A stretch of DNA of 64,000 bases from Nocardioides pantholopis (GCF_003710085.1 NZ_CP033324.1:1426001-1490000), one strand, 5' to 3'; shown: positions 14,757 to 24,038, counted from the first letter of the stretch. The notes: generated by a model from the sequence alone, not told the origin. A program made the numbers and translations.

Positions 14757-16280
14757 ATGACGACGCCGCTGCTCGATCCCGAGGCGTGCTACCGCGCGGT
14801 GAAGTCGCGCGATCGCCGCTTCGACGGTGTCTTCTACACGGCGGTGCGCACCACCGGGATCTACTGCCGGCCGAGCTGCCCGGCGCGCACCCCGGCGTAC
14901 GCGAATGTGTCCTTCCACCCGACCGCGGCCGCCGCCCAGGCCGCCGGGTACCGCGCCTGCAAGCGCTGCCTGCCCGACGCGACGCCCGGCAGCCCCGACT
15001 GGGACGTCGCCGCGACCGCGGCGGGCCGGGCGATGCGGCTGATCGCCGACGGCGTCGTGGACCGCGAGGGCGTCGACGGGCTGGCCCGGCGGGTCGGCTA
15101 CACCCCCCGCCACCTCGGCCGGATCCTCACCGCCGAGCTCGGCGCCGGTCCGCTCGCCCTCGCCCGGGCCCGCCGGGCGCAGACCGCCCGGGTGCTCATC
15201 GAGACCACCGACCTCGGCTTCGCCGACCTCGCGTTCGCCGCCGGGTTCGCCAGCGTCCGGCAGTTCAACGACACGGTCCGCGAGGTGTACGCCGCGAGCC
15301 CGACCCAGCTGCGGGGGACCCGGGCGGCTCGGTCCGCCGCCGGGTCGGTGACCATGCGCCTGGCGGTGCGCACGCCGTTCGCCGGCCGGGCGCTGCTGGC
15401 GTTCCTCGCCCACCACCTGATCCCCGGGGTCGAGGTGGCCGGCGTCGACGCGACCGGGGCGGGCTGGTACGCCCGCACGCTCGACCTGCCGCACGGCCCC
15501 GGGACCGTGCGCATGGACCTCGCCGACGACCTGCGCGCGGGCCAGACCGCACGCGTGGAGGCGCGCTTCGTGCTGCACGACCTGCGCGACGTCGGCGCGG
15601 CCGTCGAGCGCACCCGGCGCCTCCTCGACGCCGACTGCGACCCGCTCGCGGTCGGGGAGCACTTCGCCGGGGACGCGGTGATCGGACCCCTCGCCCGGAG
15701 CGCCCCCGGCCTGCGGGTGCCGGGGCAGGTCGACGGCGCGGAGGTCGCGGTCCGGACCGTGGTGGGGCAGCAGGTCAGCGTGGCCGGCGCCTGCACCGTG
15801 ACCGGACGGCTGGTCGCCGCGCACGGCCGGCGGGTCCCGACCGACATCCCCGGCCTGACCCATCTCTTCCCCGACGCCGTCACGCTCGCGGCCCTCGACC
15901 CGGCCGCGCTGCCGATGCCGCGCAGCCGGGGGCGGGCCCTGGTCGGCCTGGCCGTGGCGCTCGCCGCGGGGGACCTGGCCCTGGACCGGGGGCCCGAGCG
16001 GGACGGCGTACGCCGTGCGCTGCTGGCGCTGCCCGGGATCGGCCCGTGGACGGCCGACTACGTCGCGATGCGCGCGCTCGCCGACCCCGACGTCTTCCTG
16101 CCGACCGACGTGGGGGTGCGCAACGCGCTCACCCGGCTCGGCCACGACCCGGCGACGACCATCCCTCGGGCCGAGGACTGGCGCCCGTGGCGCTCCTACG
16201 CCCTGATGCACCTGTGGAACACCCTGATGCCCCACCCGGCCCCGCGTGGACCCTCAGCGGGACCCGAGAAGGAGACCTGA
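14757..16280 (+). CDS. Fused Ada-type methylphosphotriester sensor and AlkA 3-methyladenine DNA glycosylase II
   Basis: A 507-aa two-part repair protein. Residues 1-80 form the Ada zinc domain with Cys37, 41, 68 and 71; Cys37 is the expected methyl acceptor. About 90-190 is an AraC HTH (GLARRVGYTPRHLGRIL, then DLAFAAGFASVRQFNDTV). The rest is AlkA: an N-terminal AlkA fold and an HhH-GPD core, LLALPGIGPWTADYVAMRAL, then DVFLPTDVGV with the catalytic Asp. It should sense methylated DNA, activate its own operon and excise alkylated bases. ATG 14757 is preceded by CAGGA. The ogt gene follows 1 nt after its stop. Such fusions are usual in actinobacteria. Confidence 0.93.
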   Translation: MTTPLLDPEACYRAVKSRDRRFDGVFYTAVRTTGIYCRPSCPARTPAYANVSFHPTAAAAQAAGYRACKRCLPDATPGSPDWDVAATAAGRAMRLIADGVVDREGVDGLARRVGYTPRHLGRILTAELGAGPLALARARRAQTARVLIETTDLGFADLAFAAGFASVRQFNDTVREVYAASPTQLRGTRAARSAAGSVTMRLAVRTPFAGRALLAFLAHHLIPGVEVAGVDATGAGWYARTLDLPHGPGTVRMDLADDLRAGQTARVEARFVLHDLRDVGAAVERTRRLLDADCDPLAVGEHFAGDAVIGPLARSAPGLRVPGQVDGAEVAVRTVVGQQVSVAGACTVTGRLVAAHGRRVPTDIPGLTHLFPDAVTLAALDPAALPMPRSRGRALVGLAVALAAGDLALDRGPERDGVRRALLALPGIGPWTADYVAMRALADPDVFLPTDVGVRNALTRLGHDPATTIPRAEDWRPWRSYALMHLWNTLMPHPAPRGPSAGPEKET

Positions 16281-16281
16281 C

Positions 16282-16755
16282 ATGTGGACAGTCATCGACA
16301 GTCCCGTCGGCGAGCTGCGGCTCGTCGCCCAGCACGACGCGATCACCGTCATCGAGTTCGCCCCCTTCCGCGACGGCCGGGTCGTCGGCGACCGCGACGA
16401 CGCGGACCCGGTGCTCGTGGAGGCGGTGCGTCAGCTGCGCGCCTACTTCGCCCGGGAGCTCACCGACTTCGACCTGCCGCTGGCCCCGGTCGGCAGCGAC
16501 TTCCAGCGGCGGGTGTGGGCCGAGCTGACCGGCATCGGGTTCGGGCGCACCGCGTCGTACGGCGAGATCGCGCGGCGGCTGGGCATGACCAACGCGGCCT
16601 CCCGCGCCGTCGGCCTCGCCAACGGCCGCAACCCGATCCCGATCGTGATCCCGTGCCACCGGGTGATCGGCGCCAACGGCACCCTCACCGGGTACGCCGG
16701 AGGCCTGGAGCGCAAGCAGACCCTGCTGTCCCTGGAGCAGCCGGCGCTGTTCTGA
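16282..16755 (+). CDS. ogt: Methylated-DNA--protein-cysteine methyltransferase
   Basis: A 157-aa suicide alkyltransferase that moves methyl groups from O6-methylguanine to its own cysteine. The active site PCHRV lies at 124-128 with Cys125, in IPIVIPCHRVIGANG, and the DNA-binding helix contains TNAASRAVGLANGRNP. ATG 16282 is chosen because AAGGAGA (16269-16275) sits 6 nt upstream; the in-frame start at 16246 lies within the preceding gene. It forms an operon with the Ada-AlkA gene and so is probably induced by alkylation. Confidence 0.95.
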   Translation: MWTVIDSPVGELRLVAQHDAITVIEFAPFRDGRVVGDRDDADPVLVEAVRQLRAYFARELTDFDLPLAPVGSDFQRRVWAELTGIGFGRTASYGEIARRLGMTNAASRAVGLANGRNPIPIVIPCHRVIGANGTLTGYAGGLERKQTLLSLEQPALF

Positions 16756-16764
16756 GGCCGGGAC

Positions 16765-17493
16765 TCAGGCCGAGTCGGCGGCCGCCCGCCGCAGCGACTC
16801 CGAGAGCCGCTCGGCGGCGGCGAGCACGGCGGGCGCGTGCATCCGGCCGGGCTGGCGCGAGAGCCGCTCGAGCGGGCCGGAGACCGAGACCGCGGCGATG
16901 ATCTTGCCGCTGGGGGAGCGCACCGGCGCGGAGACCGAGGCGACGCCCTGCTCGCGCTCGCCCACGGACTGGGCCCAGCCGCGGCGGCGGATGCCGGAGA
17001 GTGCGGCGGCGGAGAAGGCGGCGTTCTGCAGCCCGCGGTGCATCCGCTCCGGGTCCTCCCAGGCGAGCAGCACCTGGGCGGCGGAGCCGGCGCGCATCGT
17101 CAGCTGCGAGCCGACGGGGATGGTGTCGCGCAGCCCGCTGGGGCGCTCCGCGGCGGCGACGCAGACGCGGTGCTCGCCCTGGCGACGCCACAGCTGCGCG
17201 GACTCGCCGGTGATGTCGCGCAGCCGGGCGAGGACCGGACCGGCCGTGGCGAGCAGTCGGTCCTCGCCCGCGGCGGCGGAGAGCTCGGCGAGCCGGGGCC
17301 CGAGGACGAACCTGCCCTGCATGTCGCGGGCGACCAGCCGGTGGTGCTCCAGGGCGACCGCGAGGCGGTGCGCGGTGGGTCGGGCCAGTCCGGTGGCGGC
17401 GACCAGGCCGGCCAGCGTCGCGGGTCCGGACTCGAGGGCGGTGAGCACGAGGGCGGCCTTGTCGAGAACGCCCACGCCGCTGGAGTTGTCCAT
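16765..17493 (-). CDS. IclR-family regulator, probable leucine-biosynthesis regulator (LtbR/NdgR type)
   Basis: A 242-aa IclR protein. An N-terminal winged HTH (about 10-65: LATLVAATGLARPTAHRL-like) is followed by the C-terminal effector domain with GSQLTMRAGSAAQVLLAW. It is divergent from leuCD, the fixed position of NdgR in Streptomyces and LtbR in Corynebacterium, which control leuCD and other amino-acid genes. The sequence opens directly with the HTH. Two copies of a 16-bp element in the shared intergenic region are candidate operators. The regulon beyond leuCD is unknown. Confidence 0.85.
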   Translation of the reverse strand: MDNSSGVGVLDKAALVLTALESGPATLAGLVAATGLARPTAHRLAVALEHHRLVARDMQGRFVLGPRLAELSAAAGEDRLLATAGPVLARLRDITGESAQLWRRQGEHRVCVAAAERPSGLRDTIPVGSQLTMRAGSAAQVLLAWEDPERMHRGLQNAAFSAAALSGIRRRGWAQSVGEREQGVASVSAPVRSPSGKIIAAVSVSGPLERLSRQPGRMHAPAVLAAAERLSESLRRAAADSA

Positions 17494-17508
17494 ATGGCAA
17501 TACTTGCG

Positions 17509-17621
17509 TCTCAGATCATGGGATGCAAGTCCCTAGCCGTGTGGCGCATCTGACATCGGGCCGACGTTTGTCTCGCGATGCAGGACGCGAGTCTCAGATG
17601 ATGGGATTGTCCGGTTAGTGT
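17509..17621. promoter_or_regulatory. iclR-leuC control region with duplicated 16-bp element
   Basis: TCTCAGATCATGGGAT (17509-17524) and TCTCAGATGATGGGAT (17592-17607) differ at one base and lie 83 bp apart, one near each gene. An inverted partial copy CATCTGACA lies at 17547-17555. A leuC -10 candidate TAGTGT (17616-17621) puts the second copy over the -35 region. Confidence 0.6.
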
Positions 17622-17663
17622 GGGGCCTCGCGCACGAGCGCGACACGTCACAAGGGAGTGATC

Positions 17664-19076
17664 ATGGGCAGGACACTGTCGGAGAAGGTGTGGGACGAGC
17701 ACGTCGTCCGGTCGACCCCGGGGGAGCCGGACCTGCTCTTCATCGACCTCCACCTCATCCACGAGGTGACCTCGCCGCAGGCCTTCGACGGCCTGCGCCT
17801 CGCCGGCCGGGGAGTCCGCCGTCCCGACCTCACTCTGGCCACCGAGGACCACAACGTCCCGACCCTGGACTGGGACAAGCCGATCGTCGATCCGATCTCG
17901 CGCACCCAGGTGGAGACCCTGCGGCGCAACTGCGAGGAGTTCGGGGTCCGGCTGCACTCGCTCGGCGACATCGAGCAGGGCATCGTGCACGTCGTCGGCC
18001 CGCAGCTGGGTCTGACCCAGCCCGGCATGACGATCGTCTGCGGCGACAGCCACACCAGCACCCACGGTGCCTTCGGCGCGATCGCCCACGGCATCGGCAC
18101 CTCGGAGGTCGAGCACGTCCTGGCGACCCAGACCCTGCCGCAGGCCAAGCCGAAGACGATGGCGGTCACGGTCAACGGGACCCTGTCCGAGGGCGTCACC
18201 GCCAAGGACCTGATCCTGCACCTGATCACCCGCACCGGCACCGGGGCGGGCATGGGCTACATCGTGGAGTACCGCGGCCAGGCGATCCGCGAGCTCTCCA
18301 TGGAGGCCCGGATGACCGTGTGCAACATGAGCATCGAGTGGGGCGCCAAGGCCGGCATGATCGCGCCGGACGAGACGACCTTCGCCTACCTCAAGGACCG
18401 CCCGGAGTCGCCGAAGGGCGCCGAGTGGGACGCCGCCGTCGCGCACTGGCGCACGCTGGTCACCGACGACGACGCGGTCTTCGACGCCGAGATCGTCGTC
18501 GACGCCGCCGACGTCACCCCGTTCGTCACCTGGGGCACCAACCCCGGCCAGGGCGCCCCGCTGGGGGCGGCCGTCCCGTCGCCGGCCGACTTCGAGGACG
18601 CCACCGAGCGGACCGCGGCCGAGAACGCGCTGCGCTACATGGGTCTCGAGCCCGGCACCCCGCTGCGCGAGGTCGCGATCGACACCGTCTTCGTCGGCTC
18701 GTGCACCAACGGCCGCCTCGAGGACCTGCGCGCGGCCGCCGAGGTCATCAAGGGACGCAAGGTCGCCGACGGGACCCGGATGCTCGTCGTCCCGGGCTCG
18801 GCCCGGGTCCGGCTCGAGGCCGAGCAGGAGGGCCTCGACGTGATCTTCAAGGACGCCGGCGCCGAGTGGCGCGGCGCGGGCTGCTCGATGTGCCTGGGCA
18901 TGAACCCCGACACCATCGCGGCCGGCGAGCGGAGCGCGTCGACGTCCAACCGCAACTTCGAGGGACGCCAGGGCAAGGGCGGCCGCACCCACCTGGTCTC
19001 GGTCCCCGTCGCCGCGGCCACCGCCGTGCGCGGCACCCTCTCGTCCCCGGCCGACCTCGCGCCGGCCACGGTCTGA
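17664..19076 (+). CDS. leuC: 3-isopropylmalate dehydratase large subunit
   Basis: A 470-aa aconitase-fold subunit that, with LeuD, isomerises 2- to 3-isopropylmalate in leucine synthesis. The 4Fe-4S ligands are Cys347 (GSCTNGR), Cys407 and Cys410 ([13 protein letters not shown]). Early blocks [11 protein letters not shown] and [13 protein letters not shown] are canonical. ATG 17664 is preferred over GTG 17658 because AAGGGAG (17652-17658) is the ribosome site. The length matches the family. It is the first gene of leuCD, under the divergent IclR-type regulator. Confidence 0.97.
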   Translation: MGRTLSEKVWDEHVVRSTPGEPDLLFIDLHLIHEVTSPQAFDGLRLAGRGVRRPDLTLATEDHNVPTLDWDKPIVDPISRTQVETLRRNCEEFGVRLHSLGDIEQGIVHVVGPQLGLTQPGMTIVCGDSHTSTHGAFGAIAHGIGTSEVEHVLATQTLPQAKPKTMAVTVNGTLSEGVTAKDLILHLITRTGTGAGMGYIVEYRGQAIRELSMEARMTVCNMSIEWGAKAGMIAPDETTFAYLKDRPESPKGAEWDAAVAHWRTLVTDDDAVFDAEIVVDAADVTPFVTWGTNPGQGAPLGAAVPSPADFEDATERTAAENALRYMGLEPGTPLREVAIDTVFVGSCTNGRLEDLRAAAEVIKGRKVADGTRMLVVPGSARVRLEAEQEGLDVIFKDAGAEWRGAGCSMCLGMNPDTIAAGERSASTSNRNFEGRQGKGGRTHLVSVPVAAATAVRGTLSSPADLAPATV

Positions 19077-19088
19077 TCGGAGCACCTG

Positions 19089-19694
19089 ATGGAGAAGTTC
19101 ACCACCCACACCGGCGTCGGCGTCCCGCTGCGGCGCAGCGACGTCGACACCGACCAGATCATCCCCGCCGAGTACCTCAAGCGGGTCAGCCGCACCGGCT
19201 TCGAGGACGGGCTGTTCTCGAGCTGGCGCAACGACCCGACGTTCGTGCTCAACCAGCCGCCGTACGCCGCGGGCACCGTCCTGGTCGCCGGCCCCAACTT
19301 CGGCACCGGCTCCTCGCGCGAGCACGCCGTCTGGGCGCTGCAGAACTACGGCTTCAAGGCGGTGATCTCCCCGCGGTTCGGTGACATCTTCCGCGGCAAC
19401 TCCGGCAAGGCCGGCCTGCTCACGGCCCGCGTGGACGAGAAGGTCGTGCAGCGCCTGTGGGACTACCTCGACGCGAACCCGGGGGCGAGCGTCACGGTCG
19501 ACCTCGAGGCGCGCACGGTCAGCGCCGGGGTAGGGGAGGACCGCATCGAGGACTCCTTCGACATCGACGACTACACCCGCTGGCGGCTGATGGAGGGGCT
19601 CGACGACATCGGGATCACCCTGAGCCACGAGGCCGACATCACGGCGTACGAGGCCGGCCGGCCGAGCTGGAAGGCCACGACCCAACCTGCCTGA
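19089..19694 (+). CDS. leuD: 3-isopropylmalate dehydratase small subunit
   Basis: A 201-aa swivel-domain subunit. [19 protein letters not shown] (17-35) and the active-site loop [17 protein letters not shown], with [14 protein letters not shown], are all present. It starts 12 nt after leuC and works with it as a heterodimer. The length is normal. Confidence 0.97.
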   Translation: MEKFTTHTGVGVPLRRSDVDTDQIIPAEYLKRVSRTGFEDGLFSSWRNDPTFVLNQPPYAAGTVLVAGPNFGTGSSREHAVWALQNYGFKAVISPRFGDIFRGNSGKAGLLTARVDEKVVQRLWDYLDANPGASVTVDLEARTVSAGVGEDRIEDSFDIDDYTRWRLMEGLDDIGITLSHEADITAYEAGRPSWKATTQPA

Positions 19695-19860
19695 GCCGAC
19701 TGCTCGAGCCCGACTGCCTGAGCCGACTGCCCGGTCCCGCGGACGACAAATCCGTGGGATCGGGCCGTCGCGCCGTTGTGGCGCGCGCCACAAGTGCCTA
19801 GCGTGCCTCGCAGGGGCCCGGGGGTTCCCGGGTGTCTCGGTCCGTCGGAAAGGTAAGCAC
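19695..19860. promoter_or_regulatory. leuD-hup intergenic region with hup promoter and palindrome
   Basis: It opens with three loose copies of GAGCC(C)GACTGCC (19692-19732). A candidate hup promoter follows: -35 TTGTGG (19776-19781), 17-bp spacer and -10 TAGCGT (19799-19804). The -35 is the left end of a perfect 18-bp palindrome TTGTGGCGCGCGCCACAA (19776-19793), a good operator candidate. A ribosome site GGAAAGG lies just before GTG 19861. Confidence 0.6.
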
Positions 19861-20232
19861 GTGAACAAGTCTGAGCTCATCGACGCCCTGGCGACGCGCT
19901 ACGAGGGCAACCGCAAGGCTGCCGCCCACGCGCTGGAGTCCGTCCTCGACACCATCACCCGCGAGGTCGCGCGCGGGGAGAAGGTCGCGATCACCGGCTT
20001 CGGCTCCTTCGAGAAGCGGGTGCGCGGCGCGCGCATGGTCCGCAACCCGCAGACCGGCGACCAGATGGAGGCCAAGGAGAAGGCGGTCCCGAAGTTCACA
20101 CCCGGGGCGGACCTGAAGAACGTCGTGTCCGGGGCCAGGAAGCTGCCCGAGCGCACCGCCGAGACCGTCACCCGGGCGGCCGAGACCGCCAAGAAGGCGG
20201 CGGCCAAGAAGTCCGCGAAGAAGTCGGGCTAG
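19861..20232 (+). CDS. hup: HU-family nucleoid protein with lysine/alanine tail
   Basis: A 123-aa protein. Residues 1-90 are the HU fold (MNKSELIDALA, GFGSFEKRVRGARMVRNPQTG DNA-binding arm, VPKFTPGADLKNVV). Residues 95-123 are a basic K/A-rich tail ([14 protein letters not shown]), as in mycobacterial HupB but much shorter. It bends and compacts DNA. GTG 19861. It lies after leuCD as in M. tuberculosis (leuD-hupB). The promoter overlaps a perfect palindrome, so regulation by a dimeric protein is plausible. Confidence 0.95.
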   Translation: MNKSELIDALATRYEGNRKAAAHALESVLDTITREVARGEKVAITGFGSFEKRVRGARMVRNPQTGDQMEAKEKAVPKFTPGADLKNVVSGARKLPERTAETVTRAAETAKKAAAKKSAKKSG

Positions 20233-20266
20233 CCCCTGGTTCGGGGAGCAGCGCTGCTCAGGCCCC
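20233..20266. terminator. Hairpins between hup and cofC
   Basis: CCCC-TGGTTC-GGGG (20233-20246), then the 14-bp palindrome GAGCAGCGCTGCTC (20246-20259) flanked by GGGG/CCCC, between convergent stops. They could terminate transcription from both sides. Confidence 0.45.
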
Positions 20267-20920
20267 GGCGGGGAGGCCGTGCCGGGCGGCGAGCGCGGCG
20301 GTCCGGGGGCCGACGCCGAGGGTCAGCGCCGTCCGCAGGTCCGCCAGGTCGTCCACGTCGTGGCGCAGCGACGCGAGCTCCCCGCGGACGGCCAGCGCGA
20401 CCTCGTCGTGGAGGGCGGCGGACTCGGGACCGAAGCGCGGGGCGAACTGCGCGAGCGGAGCGGTGTAGAGCGTGGTGCCGCTGCCGGCAGCGTCCGCGAC
20501 GTACGCCGGCTGGTCGCCACGCGCGCTGACCGTGGCCAGCGCCGCGTCCAGGTCCGCGGGGCGCAGCGCCGGCAGGTCGGCGCACAGCGCCACCGGCTGC
20601 AGGTCGGGCCACCGGCGTCCGGCCTCGGCCGCGGCCTGCTGCAGGCTCGCGTTGAGGTCGCCGGAGGCGCCGTCCGGCACCGCCGGGACGTCGAGGGCCG
20701 CCAGGGCGGCGGCGAGCCCGGCGTCGTCGGTCGCCACCAGCACGGCTGCCACGCGGCTCGCCGCCCGGCACGCGGCCAGGGTGTCCAGCGCGAACGCCTC
20801 CGCCAGGGCACGGCGCTGGTCGTCGGTCAGCCCGAGCAGCCGTGACTTGCCGCGCGCGGGGGGCTTGACCGGCACCACCACGGCGTACCCGCGGGGGCTG
20901 GAGGCGTCGGGGGTGGACAT
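20258..20920 (-). CDS. cofC: 2-phospho-L-lactate / phosphoenolpyruvate guanylyltransferase (F420 synthesis)
   Basis: A 220-aa nucleotidyltransferase of the CofC/FbiD family. It makes the GMP-activated three-carbon acid that FbiA joins to Fo in coenzyme F420 synthesis. N-terminal VVVPVKPPARGKSRLLGL (14-31) is the nucleotide loop; VALCADLPALRPADL holds the metal-binding Asp; SGTTLYTAP is also conserved. ATG 20920 is chosen at the protein's conserved start, although the frame is open further upstream into the divergent gene. In mycobacteria the equivalent FbiD uses phosphoenolpyruvate. It is the only F420 gene in the window. Confidence 0.9.
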   Translation of the reverse strand: MSTPDASSPRGYAVVVPVKPPARGKSRLLGLTDDQRRALAEAFALDTLAACRAASRVAAVLVATDDAGLAAALAALDVPAVPDGASGDLNASLQQAAAEAGRRWPDLQPVALCADLPALRPADLDAALATVSARGDQPAYVADAAGSGTTLYTAPLAQFAPRFGPESAALHDEVALAVRGELASLRHDVDDLADLRTALTLGVGPRTAALAARHGLPAGA

Positions 20921-21005
20921 CGCGGTGATTCTCTCAGGTCCGTCCCCGGCCGGGACGCGGGCCTGTCCGGCGCGCCGTCGGGTCCGTGGTCGCGGCGGGA
21001 ACGAG

Positions 21006-21053
21006 TAGCCTGCGGTCGATCGATCTGTGTCGATCGGATCATGTCGATCGATC
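21006..21053 (+). repeat. Promoter-proximal 14-bp iterons before plsC
   Basis: A -10-like TAGCCT (21006-21011) is followed by three 14-bp units beginning at 21015, 21029 and 21043. Units 1 and 3 share an 11-base core, GTCGATCGATC; unit 2 has one inserted G. The exact 14-bp period suggests protein binding on one helix register or a recent triplication. They end 45 bp before the plsC start. Confidence 0.6.
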
Positions 21054-21098
21054 ACTGGAGCCGTCGCGGCGCACGGGTACCGGGAGGGGAGGAGGAAC

Positions 21099-21869
21099 GT
21101 GAAGGTTCGCAAGCTGCAGCAGAAGCGGGGTTGGGCCTGGCACGTCGCCGTTCTCCTGGTGAAGCCGGTGCTGCTCGCCACCACCAAGCGCAGGTGGGTG
21201 GGCGGCGAGAAGATCCCGGCCTCCGGTGGCTGCATCATCGTGCTCAACCACGTCTCCCACGTGGACCCGTTCACGGCCGCCCACATCGTGTGGGACCACG
21301 GCCGGATCCCGCGGTACCTCGCGAAGTCCGGTCTGTTCCGCAACCGGGCGCTGCGGTTCTTCCTGACCGCCGCCGGCCAGATCCCGGTGGAGCGCCTCTC
21401 CGCCAACGCCGCCGGGGCGTACGACGCGGCGGTGGCCGCAGTGCGCAACGGCGAGTGCGTCGTGGTCTATCCCGAGGGCACCATCACCCGCGACCCGGCC
21501 GGCTGGCCGATGGTCGGCAAGTCCGGGGCGGCCCGGATCGCGCTCGCGACCGGCTGCCCGGTGATCCCGATCGGCCAGTGGGGCGCGCAGGCGCTGCTCG
21601 CGCCGTACACCACCAGGCTGCACCCGTTCCCGCGCAAGGAGATCCGGATGGTGGTCGGCGACCCGGTCGACCTCTCCGACCTCGTCGGCCAGCAGCAGGA
21701 CCCGATGCGGGTCAAGGAGGGGACCGACCGGATCATGGCGGCGATCACCGCCCTCGTGGCACAGATCAGGGACGAGCCGGCTCCGGCGGAGCGGTTCGAC
21801 CCGAGGAAGGCGGGGGTCCGACAGATCGGCAACCCGCAACGTCACCAACCGGGGGAGGACCCGTCGTGA
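21099..21869 (+). CDS. plsC: 1-acyl-sn-glycerol-3-phosphate acyltransferase
   Basis: A 256-aa membrane-associated acyltransferase that converts lysophosphatidate to phosphatidate. It has the HX4D motif in NHVSHVDPF, the acceptor-site YPEGT (about 125-129) and GWPMVGKSGAARIAL. GTG 21099 is chosen for the strong GGAGGA site just upstream; earlier in-frame starts precede it without one. The C-terminal 40 residues are polar. Its stop overlaps gpsA (GTGA), so precursor synthesis (glycerol-3-phosphate) and its acylation are coupled. Confidence 0.92.
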   Translation: MKVRKLQQKRGWAWHVAVLLVKPVLLATTKRRWVGGEKIPASGGCIIVLNHVSHVDPFTAAHIVWDHGRIPRYLAKSGLFRNRALRFFLTAAGQIPVERLSANAAGAYDAAVAAVRNGECVVVYPEGTITRDPAGWPMVGKSGAARIALATGCPVIPIGQWGAQALLAPYTTRLHPFPRKEIRMVVGDPVDLSDLVGQQQDPMRVKEGTDRIMAAITALVAQIRDEPAPAERFDPRKAGVRQIGNPQRHQPGEDPS

Positions 21870-22873
21870 GCGAGCAGAGGGTCGCGATCCTGGGAGCGGG
21901 TTCGTGGGGGACGGCGTTCTCGATCGTGCTGGCCGACGCCGGCAACGACGTGACGATCTGGGGCCGCCGCGAGGAGGTGTGCGCCGCGATCAACGAGCAG
22001 CACGAGAACGCCGACTACCTGCCCGGCGTCGAGCTGCCGCGCACGGTGACCGCGACCCACGACCCCGAGAAGGCGATGGCCGACGCCGACGTGGTCGTGC
22101 TGGCGGTCCCGTCCCAGTCGCTGCGCGAGAACCTCACCGAGTGGGCGCCGTACCTGCCCGACCGTGCGGTGATGGTCTCGCTGATGAAGGGCGTCGAGCT
22201 CGGCACGCTGAGCCGGATGAGCGAGGTCATCGGCGAGGTCACCGGCGCGGGACCGGAGCGGATCGCGGTGATCAGCGGCCCGAACCTCGCCCGCGAGATC
22301 GCCCGGCGCGAGCCGGCCGCCTCCGTGGTGGCGTGCGCCGACGAGGACGTCGCGCGGATGCTCCAGGCCCGCTGCCACGCCCCGGCGTTCCGCCCCTACA
22401 CCTCTGTCGACGTGCTCGGCTGCGAGCTGGGCGGCGCCTACAAGAACGTGGTCGGCCTCGCCGTCGGGATGGCGGTCGGGCTGGGCTTCGGGGACAACAC
22501 CACGGCATCGGTGATCACCCGCGGGCTGGCCGAGACCGCCCGCCTCGGCATGCACCTGGGTGCGAACCCGATGACGCTGATGGGGCTCGCCGGGCTCGGC
22601 GACCTGGTGGCCACCTGCTCCTCGCCGCTCTCCCGCAACCGGTCCTTCGGCGAGAAGCTCGGCCGCGGCATGACCACCGAGGAGATCTACGCCTCGACCC
22701 GGCAGGTCGCCGAGGGGGCGAAGTCCTGCGTCTCGCTGATGCAGCTCGCCGAGCGGCACGGCGTGGACGCCCCGATCGCCCAGCACGTCGACGACGTGGT
22801 CGCCGGCCGGATGACCGCGAACGAGATGATGGACTCCTTCATCGCCCGCGAGACCAAGGCCGAGACCGACTGA
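21866..22873 (+). CDS. gpsA: NAD(P)-dependent glycerol-3-phosphate dehydrogenase
   Basis: A 335-aa enzyme reducing dihydroxyacetone phosphate to sn-glycerol-3-phosphate for phospholipids. The Rossmann motif GAGSWGTA (10-17), VSLMKGVE, the catalytic-Lys segment [13 protein letters not shown] and the substrate loop [19 protein letters not shown] are present. GTG 21866 overlaps the plsC stop by 4 bp. In M. tuberculosis gpsA lies beside ddlA; here two genes intervene. Confidence 0.97.
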   Translation: MSEQRVAILGAGSWGTAFSIVLADAGNDVTIWGRREEVCAAINEQHENADYLPGVELPRTVTATHDPEKAMADADVVVLAVPSQSLRENLTEWAPYLPDRAVMVSLMKGVELGTLSRMSEVIGEVTGAGPERIAVISGPNLAREIARREPAASVVACADEDVARMLQARCHAPAFRPYTSVDVLGCELGGAYKNVVGLAVGMAVGLGFGDNTTASVITRGLAETARLGMHLGANPMTLMGLAGLGDLVATCSSPLSRNRSFGEKLGRGMTTEEIYASTRQVAEGAKSCVSLMQLAERHGVDAPIAQHVDDVVAGRMTANEMMDSFIARETKAETD

Positions 22874-22904
22874 CCGACCAGACGTGACGGCTCGCCCGCT
22901 CCTG

Positions 22905-22958
22905 GCCGACCAGAACCGCCGGGTCGCGCCCGTCTCGCCGACCAGAACTGCCGGGTCG
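22905..22958. repeat. Tandem 22-bp imperfect repeats between gpsA and CGS
   Basis: Two 22-bp units (22905-22926 and 22937-22958) differ at one base. Each begins GCCGACCAGAAC and ends GGGTCG, with CGACC/GGTCG arms able to form a short hairpin. A partial third copy lies at 22872-22880. They lie between convergent genes, so a tandem terminator is likely. Confidence 0.5.
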
Positions 22959-22966
22959 GCCCTGGG

Positions 22967-24031
22967 TCAGGGGATGGTGTCGAGCGCCTGGGCGAGGTCG
23001 GCCCAGAGGTCCTCGACGTCCTCGATGCCCACCGAGAGACGGACCAGGCCCTCGGGGATGGTCGTGGGCTCGCCCTTCCAGCGGCGGCGCCGCTCCAGGG
23101 TGGACTCCACCCCGCCGAGGCTGGTGGCGTGGACCCACAGGGCCGTGCCGTGGGTGAACAGGTCCGCGGCCAGCGCGCCCTGGGCGACGACCACCGACAC
23201 GATCGCGCCGAAGCCGGGGTAGCGGACCTCCCCGATCGCCGGGTGCTCGGCGAGCCTGCGGGCGAGCTCGGCGGCGTTCGCCTGGGCCCGCTCCACGCGC
23301 AGGTGCAGGGTGCGCATCCCGCGCAGGGCGAGCCACGCCTCGAAGGTGCCCGGCACCGCCCCGATCAGGTCCCGGCGTCCCTTGAGCACACCGAGCAGCT
23401 CGGGGTCCGCCACGACGATCGCGCCGAGCAGCACGTCGCTGTGGCCGGCGAGGTACTTGGTCGCGGAGTGCACGACGATGTCGGCGCCCAGCTCCAGCGG
23501 CTTCTGCAGCAGCGGGGTGGCGAAGGTGTTGTCGACCACGACGTGGGCGCCGGCGTCCCGGGCGGCGGTGGCGATGGTCTCGATGTCGGCGATCTCGAGG
23601 GCCGGGTTGGTGGGGGACTCCAGCCAGACCAGTGCCGCGTCCTGGCAGGCCGCGACGACGGCGTCGGTGTCCGCGACGTCGACGAGCTCGGTGGTGATCC
23701 GCCCGCGCGCCTCCAGGTCGGCCAGCTGGAGCACCGTGCCGTTGTAGGCGTGTCGCGGCGCGACGACCTTCATGCCCTGCCCGACCAGGTCCAGGACCGT
23801 CGAGACCGCGGCCAGGCCGGAGGAGAACGCCAGCGCCGACCCGCCCTCGAGCGCGCCGAGCGCCTCCTCGAAGGCCTGCCAGGTGGGGTTGCCGTAGCGG
23901 CCGTACTCCCGGTCGCCGCCGGCGACGAACGTGGAGGCCATCGTGATCGGGGTGTTGAGAGGCTCGTCGGCCTCGTGCGGCGGGCGGCCGGCGTGGACGG
24001 CGACGGTGGCGGGCGAGCGGTGGTCTGCCAT
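22967..24031 (-). CDS. Trans-sulfuration enzyme, cystathionine gamma-synthase/lyase family
   Basis: A 354-aa PLP enzyme, a little short for the family (380-400). The Schiff-base lysine is K192 in [32 protein letters not shown], the PLP-ring-stacking SSGLAAV region and [14 protein letters not shown] near the C-terminus are conserved. It interconverts cystathionine, homocysteine or cysteine; synthase and lyase cannot be separated by eye. The ATG 24031 is 7 nt after a -10 TAGTCT (minus strand 24039-24044), so the mRNA is likely leaderless. It is divergent from murF. Confidence 0.88.
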   Translation of the reverse strand: MADHRSPATVAVHAGRPPHEADEPLNTPITMASTFVAGGDREYGRYGNPTWQAFEEALGALEGGSALAFSSGLAAVSTVLDLVGQGMKVVAPRHAYNGTVLQLADLEARGRITTELVDVADTDAVVAACQDAALVWLESPTNPALEIADIETIATAARDAGAHVVVDNTFATPLLQKPLELGADIVVHSATKYLAGHSDVLLGAIVVADPELLGVLKGRRDLIGAVPGTFEAWLALRGMRTLHLRVERAQANAAELARRLAEHPAIGEVRYPGFGAIVSVVVAQGALAADLFTHGTALWVHATSLGGVESTLERRRRWKGEPTTIPEGLVRLSVGIEDVEDLWADLAQALDTIP

Positions 24032-24038
24032 GGACCAC

